From the NCBI GenBank assembly GCA_035543455.1, contig DATKKE010000048.1:1-13300 (forward strand): a DNA stretch of 13,300 nucleotides, given 5' to 3'. Within the stretch, counting starts at the first letter, position 1. Each line of letters opens with the position of its first letter. The notes below the pieces were generated by a model that worked only from the letters and a program-made list of their open reading frames with translations, did not search any database and was not told where the DNA came from. Source of the stretch: CAIKOD01 sp035543455. Lineage in GTDB: Archaea; Halobacteriota; Methanomicrobia; Methanomicrobiales; Methanospirillaceae. The position numbers and the translations under genes were made by a program. Positions 6,197 to 12,527 of this stretch are shown one piece after another.

Positions 6197-7117
6197 TCAA
6201 TTCCGGGTCTCATGTTCTTTCAGGGCCTGGAAAATGCACCTGACAGCATCGCCATGCGAGGGGCCGTATCCGCCTTCAAGGACAAATGCCAGTCCGGTTC
6301 CTGACCCTTCGCATACCATGGAAGTCATTTCACCAAAGTCTTCTGGGAACAGGTTCATCCCCCCGAGGGGATCATCGTGCAGGGTGTCCTGCCCCGCGGA
6401 TATAATGATGATATCGGGTGAAAACCTGGTAATTTCAGGCAATACCTTCTTTTCAAGGGCATTCCGGTATTCTCCGATACCGGATCCGGCAGGTAACGGG
6501 ATGTTTAAGTTTTTACCTGCACCCTTTCCGATTCCCGTTTCGTGAGGCCATCCCGTCCCCGGGAACCAGGGGGACTGGTGGAGAGAACAATACAATACGT
6601 CCCCTGAATCGTAAAAAATGTCCTGGGTCCCGTTGCCATGATGGACGTCCCAGTCGATAATCGCCACACGGTCGCTGTGCAAAAGTGCATAAGAAGCAGC
6701 AACAGCGGCATTATTGATTATGCAGAACCCTTTCGCATAGGCTCTCCCTGCATGGTGACCCGGCGGCCTCACCAGGGCGAAACAATGCACCCCGTGGAAT
6801 GCCCGGTCCACTGCCATCATTGATGCACCGGCTGCAGACAACGCGGTTTCATACGAATATTCATTGACGTACGTATCGGGGTCGAGGTAGCAGCAGCGGT
6901 GCGACGGGCAGGAATGAGCTCTCTCCTCGATAAAATCCAGGTATGCCCCGTCATGGACACGGGCGACATCCCCGGTTCCGGCAGGGACCGGCCGAAGGAT
7001 CCTGGTACCGGGAGGGATGCCGCGTATTGCACATTCCAGCCGTTCCTGTGACTCGGGATGACCTGGGCAGTCGTGGTTTCCGAATACCTTTCCTGATATC
7101 GCTTCCGGGTTCGCCAT
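6197..7117 (-). CDS. histone deacetylase / acetylpolyamine amidohydrolase family protein
   Basis: A 306-residue zinc hydrolase of the arginase/deacetylase fold. RPPGHHA places the catalytic His pair at H121-H122. DWDVHHGNGT gives zinc ligands D157 and H159, SAGQD gives the third ligand D244, and LEGGY gives Y284, the transition-state Tyr. All the catalytic residues needed for deacetylation are present. Q243 replaces the Phe found in most SAGFD motifs. The substrate may be an acetylated polyamine, another small acetylated molecule or an acetyl-lysine on a chromatin protein; the sequence does not decide. It is cytoplasmic. The N-terminus starts shortly before GKVFGNHDCPGHPES, a normal beginning for the family. 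No ribosome binding site is seen, but ATTAATATT at 7156-7148 would give a leader of about 9 bases. Confidence 0.9.
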   Translation of the reverse strand: MANPEAISGKVFGNHDCPGHPESQERLECAIRGIPPGTRILRPVPAGTGDVARVHDGAYLDFIEERAHSCPSHRCCYLDPDTYVNEYSYETALSAAGASMMAVDRAFHGVHCFALVRPPGHHAGRAYAKGFCIINNAAVAASYALLHSDRVAIIDWDVHHGNGTQDIFYDSGDVLYCSLHQSPWFPGTGWPHETGIGKGAGKNLNIPLPAGSGIGEYRNALEKKVLPEITRFSPDIIIISAGQDTLHDDPLGGMNLFPEDFGEMTSMVCEGSGTGLAFVLEGGYGPSHGDAVRCIFQALKEHETRN

Positions 7118-7147
7118 TCGACAACTGGCCTTTCAGCATACGGGCAG

Positions 7148-7156
7148 ATTAATATT
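7148..7156 (-). promoter_or_regulatory. TATA-like element of the HDAC-family gene
   Basis: AATATTAAT on the minus strand is centred about 35 bases before the ATG at 7117. It predicts a leader of roughly 9 bases, which agrees with the lack of a ribosome binding site. A second candidate, GATAATATAAGG at about 7246-7235, would give a leader of about 100 bases. Confidence 0.35.
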
Positions 7157-7395
7157 GCGGAAAAATAATGGTTCCCGGTTCTGTTAAGCAGCCCCGTTAT
7201 CTTCCGGACCGCCCGTTCTGACCGTCATCCGGATCATCCTTATATTATCGGATGGAGATAAACCTGCATTTTCGATAAAAAGTCCCGAAAAATGGTATTT
7301 TCTCCTAATGAGGATTTCGTATCCAGCATGTCCTGCCATGCAGGCCGCAGGATAGCCCAAAGGTGCGATGGCCGGAATCGGGAAGACAACCGGCC

Positions 7396-7405
7396 AAAAA
7401 AAAAA
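7396..7405 (-). terminator. T10 terminator of the YkgJ-type gene
   Basis: On the minus strand a run of ten T lies 42 bases after the stop at 7447. It is the longest such run in the window and is followed by the GGCCGG/CCGGCC inverted repeat. Confidence 0.6.
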
Positions 7406-7446
7406 CTTTGCACTATACCGGCGGCCAACCGGATCCCGAAGTCGCT

Positions 7447-7920
7447 CTACTCAACAATATATCCTTTATTCCGTAAAAACATGGCAATCCACTCTTCAAC
7501 GTCCGGAGAGTTCCAGGGGATTTCCCTGTCGGCAGATTCCCAGGTCTTTTTCAGGCTCCCGTCTTCGGTGTGAAGAGAAAGGTTGCCGGTCACTTTTCCG
7601 AGGAACGTCCCTTCCGGTGAAAAAATTTTCAGCACCGTGCAACGGTAGAATTTGCATTGGACGGCACTCGTATCATGGATTGTGCAGACAATCCGGGAAT
7701 CCCCGGCCGGTCTTAAGAACCTGCAGGCCCTCGGGTGCCTCTCAATCCAGTCCCTCTCGAGGAAGAGCGTTCTTTTATCTTCGTCCACCCGGGCATGGAA
7801 TGGCGTTCCCGTTGAAACCGAAACACAATCGAACTCGAAGGGGCCGGTCTCCTGTTCGATCCCGATATAATCCCCCATATACATGCAACAGGAACCGCAT
7901 TGCCGGCAGTTAAATGTCAT
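7447..7920 (-). CDS. YkgJ-family cysteine cluster protein
   Basis: A 157-residue protein with the YkgJ-type metal-binding pattern. The N-terminal CRQCGSCC supplies C5, C8, C11 and C12. C66 in ACRFLRP, C79 in CTIHD, and C89 and C94 in QCKFYRC complete the set. The family (UPF0153, zinc- or iron-chelating domain) has no settled biochemical role; an iron-sulfur or zinc site is inferred from the Cys pattern. It is cytoplasmic. GTGAG (7931-7927) is six bases before the ATG at 7920 and supports the start. A T10 terminator follows, and the gap of 141 bases to the upstream RMD1/YagE gene suggests a separate transcript. The C-terminal third, ending EEWIAMFLRNKGYIVE, is family-typical in length but has no motif I can name. 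Confidence 0.85.
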   Translation of the reverse strand: MTFNCRQCGSCCMYMGDYIGIEQETGPFEFDCVSVSTGTPFHARVDEDKRTLFLERDWIERHPRACRFLRPAGDSRIVCTIHDTSAVQCKFYRCTVLKIFSPEGTFLGKVTGNLSLHTEDGSLKKTWESADREIPWNSPDVEEWIAMFLRNKGYIVE

Positions 7921-8061
7921 ATCATGCTCACGTTATGTCAGTACACGCTCTTTTTCCTACACCCGACAGGAACCCGTTGACATTGTTAACGATATCAAAT
8001 ATTCCCTGCAGGAAGGAACACGAAGGATTCATTCATTCCATCTTGAGCAAACTCCGGGACA

Positions 8062-9138
8062 CTACCTGATACTCTGCCAGATTGCAAGGGCGAATTCAAG
8101 CGTGATCAGCACGATAATCACCCATTCCAGGAAGTTGGAATGCTGGATCCGGACCTCGTCGGAGAGCATGGAATAGTTCTGCCTGATCACCTCGATCTTC
8201 CGGTTCACGCTCTCGCTCCACTGGCCGCTCCTTATCACTTTCAAGACTGTTGCGTAGACCCTGGCATAGTATACGTCCTCGGTCACCTTGATCAGGTTAT
8301 TTACCTTCTCCGTGATCTCCGAGATCTCGGCGGAGGTCATCATCAGCTCGGACATGATCGCATGATATCGTCCGCTCCGTCGGTACCCGGGCATCTTGTC
8401 GGCAAATTCGATATCGTCGTACATCTTCGCCATCTGCCTCGCCAGTTCCCTGTCATAATAACGCAGTTCGAGCACCTGGACATTTGCAAACTCGATCAGG
8501 TCGATGATATCGGCCGGGTTACCGGGTTCGCAGACAAGTGCGGCATCCCATGACAGGATGACAAGGTCATCGTTACGGTAACTGAGAGAATTCCTGGTGA
8601 TTTCGTCGCGCATCTGGGGTGAAATGGCCCCGTCCCTCTCACCCGAAAGGAGGACTGCCGGATCGACCGATCGCTCGATACGGTCCATGACATAGATCAC
8701 GTAATCTTCATAAAATCCCGGCGTCAGGGTCATATCCCTTAAATGAGGCCTGAGAAGGTCTGCAAGCCGGGTGAAATATTCTGAAAAGTATTCGACGAGC
8801 CCCTCCTGTCCATACAATGATATCGCGACCTCTTCCAGTCGTGGTACAGGCGATCCCGGGTCTTCAACAACAAAACAGAGGCTCATTGCCCCGATATCAT
8901 AAATTTTGGCTATTACGGAAAAGTCGAGCTGCTGCCCTACCCGTTCAATCCTGAACGGCTTCATTTTCAACATCAGGGGCTGCGCCTCGAGCATGATCGA
9001 CTTCGGCTTGACCCGCTGGAACCCGGCACGTCCAAGTGAATACTCAGCGGCCGGGTCTCCGGCAAGGGCTTTTTCAAGTGCTGCCAGGTCTATCTCCCTG
9101 CCGATATCATATATCCGGTAATAACGGCACACGAACAT
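8062..9138 (-). CDS. RMD1/YagE (DUF155) family tail-anchored protein
   Basis: A protein of 358 residues with the RMD1/YagE (DUF155) layout: an N-terminal globular part beginning FVCRYYRIYDIG, an acidic middle region with LEVAISLYGQEG-like motifs, a helical, probably coiled-coil part (about 270-330, with TSAEISEITEKVNNLIKVTE), and a single hydrophobic helix at the extreme C-terminus (about 337-354, FLEWVIIVLITLEFALAI). The topology is that of a tail-anchored membrane protein with the bulk in the cytoplasm. In yeast Rmd1 and relatives act in meiotic division or on mitochondrial ribosomes; the archaeal role is unknown. The frame opens with TTG at 9201, but I choose the ATG at 9138, which has AGGAAG (9153-9148) nine bases upstream and a TATA-like GCATAAAGG near 9210-9202. 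It sits between the PrpE and YkgJ genes with wide gaps. Confidence 0.8.
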   Translation of the reverse strand: MFVCRYYRIYDIGREIDLAALEKALAGDPAAEYSLGRAGFQRVKPKSIMLEAQPLMLKMKPFRIERVGQQLDFSVIAKIYDIGAMSLCFVVEDPGSPVPRLEEVAISLYGQEGLVEYFSEYFTRLADLLRPHLRDMTLTPGFYEDYVIYVMDRIERSVDPAVLLSGERDGAISPQMRDEITRNSLSYRNDDLVILSWDAALVCEPGNPADIIDLIEFANVQVLELRYYDRELARQMAKMYDDIEFADKMPGYRRSGRYHAIMSELMMTSAEISEITEKVNNLIKVTEDVYYARVYATVLKVIRSGQWSESVNRKIEVIRQNYSMLSDEVRIQHSNFLEWVIIVLITLEFALAIWQSIR

Positions 9139-9201
9139 GGTACATCGCTTCCTGCAGCTTTGATCTCGCCAGGTGTTTCCTGTAGTACAGTTATCCTTCA
9201 A

Positions 9202-9212
9202 CCTTTATGCAG
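9202..9212 (-). promoter_or_regulatory. TATA-like element of the RMD1/YagE gene
   Basis: CTGCATAAAGG on the minus strand predicts a transcript start near 9180 and a leader of about 40 bases that contains the AGGAAG ribosome binding site. This is part of why I prefer the ATG at 9138. Confidence 0.35.
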
Positions 9213-9340
9213 ATGACTCTGCCCGGAACGTTCGCGTCATGATGGCATGCCGGTTTTTACCTCAGATATGGTTTCAGGATTGCGATGCGGCTGATGGATG
9301 GCCAGGTAAGGTTTGTGCTCCACGGCCAGGGGATCTCCTC

Positions 9341-9368
9341 ATGGGTGACTACCCATCTCTCATATGAG
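9341..9368. repeat. hairpin plus palindrome between PrpE and RMD1/YagE genes
   Basis: ATGGGT GACT ACCCAT (9341-9356) is a perfect 6-bp stem with a four-base loop. Two bases later CTCATATGAG (9359-9368) is a perfect 10-bp palindrome. They lie 59-86 bases past the PrpE stop, where no strong T-run exists, so they may mark the 3' end of that mRNA or be a regulator site. The rest of the 225-base gap shows nothing gene-like. Confidence 0.4.
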
Positions 9369-9426
9369 CCGGGCAATGGGTATCCCGGTTCCCGGTTGCA
9401 GGGTTTATGAGACACAGGACGATTCG

Positions 9427-11427
9427 TCACCTCGGAAATCCCTGACGTTCCAGTAAAATTCGGATTTCAGTAAGGACATCCGGGTCGTCGATTGTTGCCG
9501 GGATCTGGTACGGGACGCCGTCGGCTATTTTTTTGATCGTGCCCCGGAGAATTTTTCCCGAACGGGTCTTCGGGAGCCTTTTGACCACGAGGACATCCTT
9601 GAATGACGCGATAGGTCCGATCCTCTCCCGCATCATCCTGATAAGCTCATGGTTCAGGTCGTTCCCTGAATGCTCCCTGCCTGACTTCAATACCACAAAG
9701 CCGACAGGAACTTCCCCTTTTATCGTGTCATGTACACCGGTTACAGCACTTTCTGCGACATCCGGGTGGGAAGCCAGGACCTCTTCCATGGCCCCGGTTG
9801 AGAGCCGGTGCCCGGCAATATTGATGATATCATCGGTTCTCCCCATTATCCAGAGATAGCCATCTGCGTCGATATAACCGGCATCCGAGGTAAAATAATA
9901 GCCCGGGTAAAGGGAGAAGTACGTCCTGATGAAATCCGCATCATTGTGCCAGAGGGTCATGAGACAACCCGGTGGCAGGGGCCATTTGATCGCGAGGTTA
10001 CCGTTCCGGCCGGCAGGAACTTCCTTTCCCTCCTGGTCGAAGACGTGGATATCATAGCCGGGCACGGCTTTCGTGCATGAACCGGGGCGGACGGGAAGAA
10101 GTTCTATCCCTGTGCAGTTCGCCCCGATGGCCCAGCCGGTTTCAGTCTGCCACCAGTGATCGATAACCGGGACGTGGAGGACCTGTTCCGCCCACTCAAG
10201 CGTATCGGGGTCGCAACGTTCGCCGGCAAGAAACAACGTCCTGAACCGGGACATATCATATTTTTTTAAGTACCCCGCATCAGGATCATCACGTCGGATT
10301 GCACGGAATGCAGTGGGAGCGCAAAAGAGGACTGAAACTCCGTGTTCCGATATTACCCTCCAGAATGCACCCGGATCAGGGGTGCCTACGGACTTACCCT
10401 CGTAAAGTACCGATGTGCATCCGTACGCCAGCGGCCCGTAGACGATATAGGAATGGCCGACCACCCATCCGATATCGGATGCCGCCCAGAATACCTCGCC
10501 GGGTGAGACATCGTAAATATTCTTCATGCTCCATACGAGGGCGACGAGGTGGCCGCCGTTATCCCTGAGGACTCCTTTGGGTTTTCCCGTCGTCCCGGAC
10601 GTATAGAGAAGGTACAGCGGATCGGTTGCGGCAACGGGGACGCAGGGATGTGGTTCTGCCGATAGTAAATCGTCCCAGTCATGATCCCGGCCCGGAACAA
10701 GCTCTGCCTGTTCCTGGGGACGCTGGACAACAACACAGGATCCGGGTTTGAATGGGCATATCCGGACTGCCTCGTCCAGGATCGGTTTATACGGGATGAT
10801 CCGGCTGACCTCGATACCGCAGGATGACGTGACGATCACCTTCGGTCGTGAATCCTCAATCCTCGTCGCAAGCTCCCCGGGTGCGAAACCTCCGAACACC
10901 ACGGAATGTATCGCTCCGATCCGTGCACAGGCGAGCATGGCAATCACTGCTTCGGGAACCATGGGCATATAAATGACGACCCTGTCCCCCTTTGAAACAC
11001 CGAGCCCGGCAAGGCCTCCTGCAATCCGGGAAACATATCCAAGCAATTCCCGGTAGGTGTACTTCCTGATCGTCCGTGTTACCGGGCTGTCGTAGATCAG
11101 GGCAATCTGCTCTCCCCTGCCCCGCTCTACGTGGCGGTCGAGGGCATTGTAACAGGTGTTCAGCTCTCCCCCTTCGAACCACCGGCTGAAAGGAGGGTCC
11201 GAGTCGTCCAGGACACGTTCCCAGGTGCGGTACCAGTCGACTGCTTCGGCGGCTTTTCCCCAGAATGCTTCTTTGTGATCGATAGAATCCCGGTATACAC
11301 CCTCAAATGTCCTGCCCAAATCCCTGCACTTCCCTTTAATGAGTGAAGAGATGAACCAGTTCATATCATTTTCTAATCGCCATGGCATGGCCGGACAGAG
11401 CCCATACATCAAGGATTTACCTTTCAT
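9427..11427 (-). CDS. prpE: PrpE-type acyl-CoA synthetase (propionate/acetate-CoA ligase, AMP-forming)
   Basis: A 666-residue member of the acyl-adenylate-forming family. The P-loop motif YTSGTTGKPKG (275-285) is followed by VLRDNGG, as in propionyl-CoA synthetases rather than the HTTGG of acetyl-CoA synthetases. DHWWQTETGW (423-432) lines the acyl pocket, FTSDAGYIDADGYLWIMGR (512-530) is the hinge region, and K625 in TRSGKILRG is the catalytic lysine, also the residue acetylated in regulated relatives. It should make acyl-AMP and then acyl-CoA from propionate or acetate for assimilation. The family core starts near FEGVYRDSIDHKEAFW (about 41), so there is an extra 35-40-residue N-terminus. 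ATGs at 11427, 11409 and 11364 are all possible starts, none with a good ribosome binding site. It is divergent from the TSUP permease gene with an 86-base gap. Confidence 0.85.
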   Translation of the reverse strand: MKGKSLMYGLCPAMPWRLENDMNWFISSLIKGKCRDLGRTFEGVYRDSIDHKEAFWGKAAEAVDWYRTWERVLDDSDPPFSRWFEGGELNTCYNALDRHVERGRGEQIALIYDSPVTRTIRKYTYRELLGYVSRIAGGLAGLGVSKGDRVVIYMPMVPEAVIAMLACARIGAIHSVVFGGFAPGELATRIEDSRPKVIVTSSCGIEVSRIIPYKPILDEAVRICPFKPGSCVVVQRPQEQAELVPGRDHDWDDLLSAEPHPCVPVAATDPLYLLYTSGTTGKPKGVLRDNGGHLVALVWSMKNIYDVSPGEVFWAASDIGWVVGHSYIVYGPLAYGCTSVLYEGKSVGTPDPGAFWRVISEHGVSVLFCAPTAFRAIRRDDPDAGYLKKYDMSRFRTLFLAGERCDPDTLEWAEQVLHVPVIDHWWQTETGWAIGANCTGIELLPVRPGSCTKAVPGYDIHVFDQEGKEVPAGRNGNLAIKWPLPPGCLMTLWHNDADFIRTYFSLYPGYYFTSDAGYIDADGYLWIMGRTDDIINIAGHRLSTGAMEEVLASHPDVAESAVTGVHDTIKGEVPVGFVVLKSGREHSGNDLNHELIRMMRERIGPIASFKDVLVVKRLPKTRSGKILRGTIKKIADGVPYQIPATIDDPDVLTEIRILLERQGFPR

Positions 11428-11465
11428 GAACGAAGATAAGCCAGCTATATCACCATTGGGGTAGT

Positions 11466-11474
11466 GTTAAGTAC
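11466..11474. promoter_or_regulatory. TATA-like element in the PrpE / TSUP divergent gap
   Basis: GTTAAGTAC reads as GTACTTAAC on the other strand, so it could serve either gene. Rightward it predicts a transcript start near 11496, just before the TSUP ribosome binding site. The match to a TATA consensus is modest. Confidence 0.3.
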
Positions 11475-11502
11475 AGAAGGATCCGTAATGTCCGGAGGCA
11501 CC

Positions 11503-11507
11503 GGTGA
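11503..11507 (+). promoter_or_regulatory. Shine-Dalgarno site deciding a TTG start
   Basis: GGTGA lies six bases before TTG at 11514, with a GGAGG further upstream at 11494-11498. This supports the TTG as the real start of the permease gene. Confidence 0.6.
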
Positions 11508-11513
11508 ACCCAG

Positions 11514-12317
11514 TTGATTGAATATGCTCTTGCCCTGCTTATCGCGATCGGCATCGGCATCATTGCTGCAATTCTTGGGGTTGGAGGTGGTTTTCTCATG
11601 GTGCCTGCGTTCACCATCCTTTTCAGTCTCGACCAGAAGACCGCCGTCGGCACCAGCCTCGCGGTAATCGTCGCAACCTCGTTATCGGGGACAATCGCCT
11701 ATGCACGTCAGGGAAGAATTTTTTACCGGGCTGCACTTGTTGTTATTATCCCGGGAGTCATCGGTGCGGTAATCGGGGGACTCTTAACAGCGGTCCTTTC
11801 TGCGACCGTGCTGGCACTGATCTTCGCCGGCGTCATAATTTTTTTTGCCTTCGTGATGATGACAGGCGACAGGAATCTCATCGTCCCGTTGACCTTCGGC
11901 CCTTATTTTTTGGAGACCTGTAACGACCGGTTCTCGCAGTGTGTCGAAATGAGGATGTATTATCTCCATCTCGTCCTGTGGGGGTTTGCCTCAGGCATAA
12001 TCGGTGCGGTATGCGGCCAGGGCGGGGGTGTGATAAACGTGCCATCGCTCTTTATTCTCGGGATGCCAATCCATTTCGCGGTCGCGACATCGACGTGCAT
12101 AATATTTTTCACATCCCTTGCCGGTGCATTGACGCATCTTCTCCTCGGTCATATAGCCCCGCTTTTCTTTGTGATTTTTGCAGCCGGAGGTTTTGCAGGC
12201 GCACAACTCGGTTCGAGGATGGCACCCGGTATATCCGCGACATCGTTAAAAAAGATAATCGGCGTGGTTTTTCTTCTGATCGGGATCAGTGTCGTTGTTA
12301 AAACTATGCTGGGATAA
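11514..12317 (+). CDS. TSUP (TauE/SafE, DUF81) family membrane permease
   Basis: A 267-residue integral membrane protein with about eight predicted helices in two related halves. The first half carries LGVGGGFLMVPAF (21-33) then AVGTSLAVI. The second carries CGQGGGVINVPSLF (167-180) then AVATSTCIIFFTS. This duplicated GxGGG..xVP and ATS pattern is the hallmark of TSUP transporters, which move sulfite, sulfonates, sulfoacetate or other small organic anions out of or into the cell. A polar loop at about 118-148 contains C136 and C143. The start codon is TTG, supported by a well placed GGTGA and because it leads directly into the first helix. The divergent PrpE-type ligase may hint at carboxylate handling, but that is inference. 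T7 at 12453-12459 is a candidate terminator. Confidence 0.85.
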   Translation: MIEYALALLIAIGIGIIAAILGVGGGFLMVPAFTILFSLDQKTAVGTSLAVIVATSLSGTIAYARQGRIFYRAALVVIIPGVIGAVIGGLLTAVLSATVLALIFAGVIIFFAFVMMTGDRNLIVPLTFGPYFLETCNDRFSQCVEMRMYYLHLVLWGFASGIIGAVCGQGGGVINVPSLFILGMPIHFAVATSTCIIFFTSLAGALTHLLLGHIAPLFFVIFAAGGFAGAQLGSRMAPGISATSLKKIIGVVFLLIGISVVVKTMLG

Positions 12318-12452
12318 ACCGGCATTACCTGGATTTTTACCTGCCTGTACCTGTTTATGCAGTCATAATTCCGACAGGTAGTGATGGTTTGCCCAGGTAA
12401 TGATAAATTATGAGGTAAATCCTTTTTCCTGAATGGTTTATTACCGACCGGG

Positions 12453-12482
12453 TTTTTTTAATAAAACAACCGGCAAAAAAAA
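12453..12482. terminator. facing T-runs between the TSUP gene and the right-edge gene
   Basis: T7 (12453-12459, plus strand) lies about 135 bases after the TSUP stop. T8 (12482-12475, minus strand) lies about 45 bases after the stop of the right-edge gene. CCGG tetramers at about 12449 and 12470 allow an imperfect hairpin between them. Confidence 0.5.
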
Positions 12483-12527
12483 GATCCGAATTAATGGTAA
12501 CACGGAGATCGGAAAAAAATTAGGTTA

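Larger units (their letters stand above)
7118..7446. other. 329-base gap with hairpins, no convincing gene
   Basis: This gap holds the promoter side of the HDAC-family gene and the terminator side of the YkgJ gene. I see three small inverted repeats: TCCT/AGGA near 7305-7316, TCCTGC (7331-7336) with GCAGGA (7347-7352), and GGCCGG (7370-7375) with CCGGCC (7390-7395) next to the A10 run. A 62-codon minus-strand frame at 7240-7428 has no family likeness and I do not call it. A small RNA is possible but unsupported. Confidence 0.4.

Noticed and set aside
6543..6711. Possible frameshift in the HDAC-family gene suggested by other-frame ORFs
   Set aside because: The 306-residue frame holds every catalytic motif in order at normal spacing, so the other frames are shadows.
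7240..7428. 62-codon minus-strand frame between HDAC-family and YkgJ genes
   Set aside because: It spans the T10 terminator run, which encodes its Phe repeat, and has no ribosome binding site or recognisable motif.
9139..9201. TTG-initiated 21-residue extension of the RMD1/YagE protein
   Set aside because: The ATG at 9138 has a better placed ribosome binding site and leads straight into the family's N-terminal strand.
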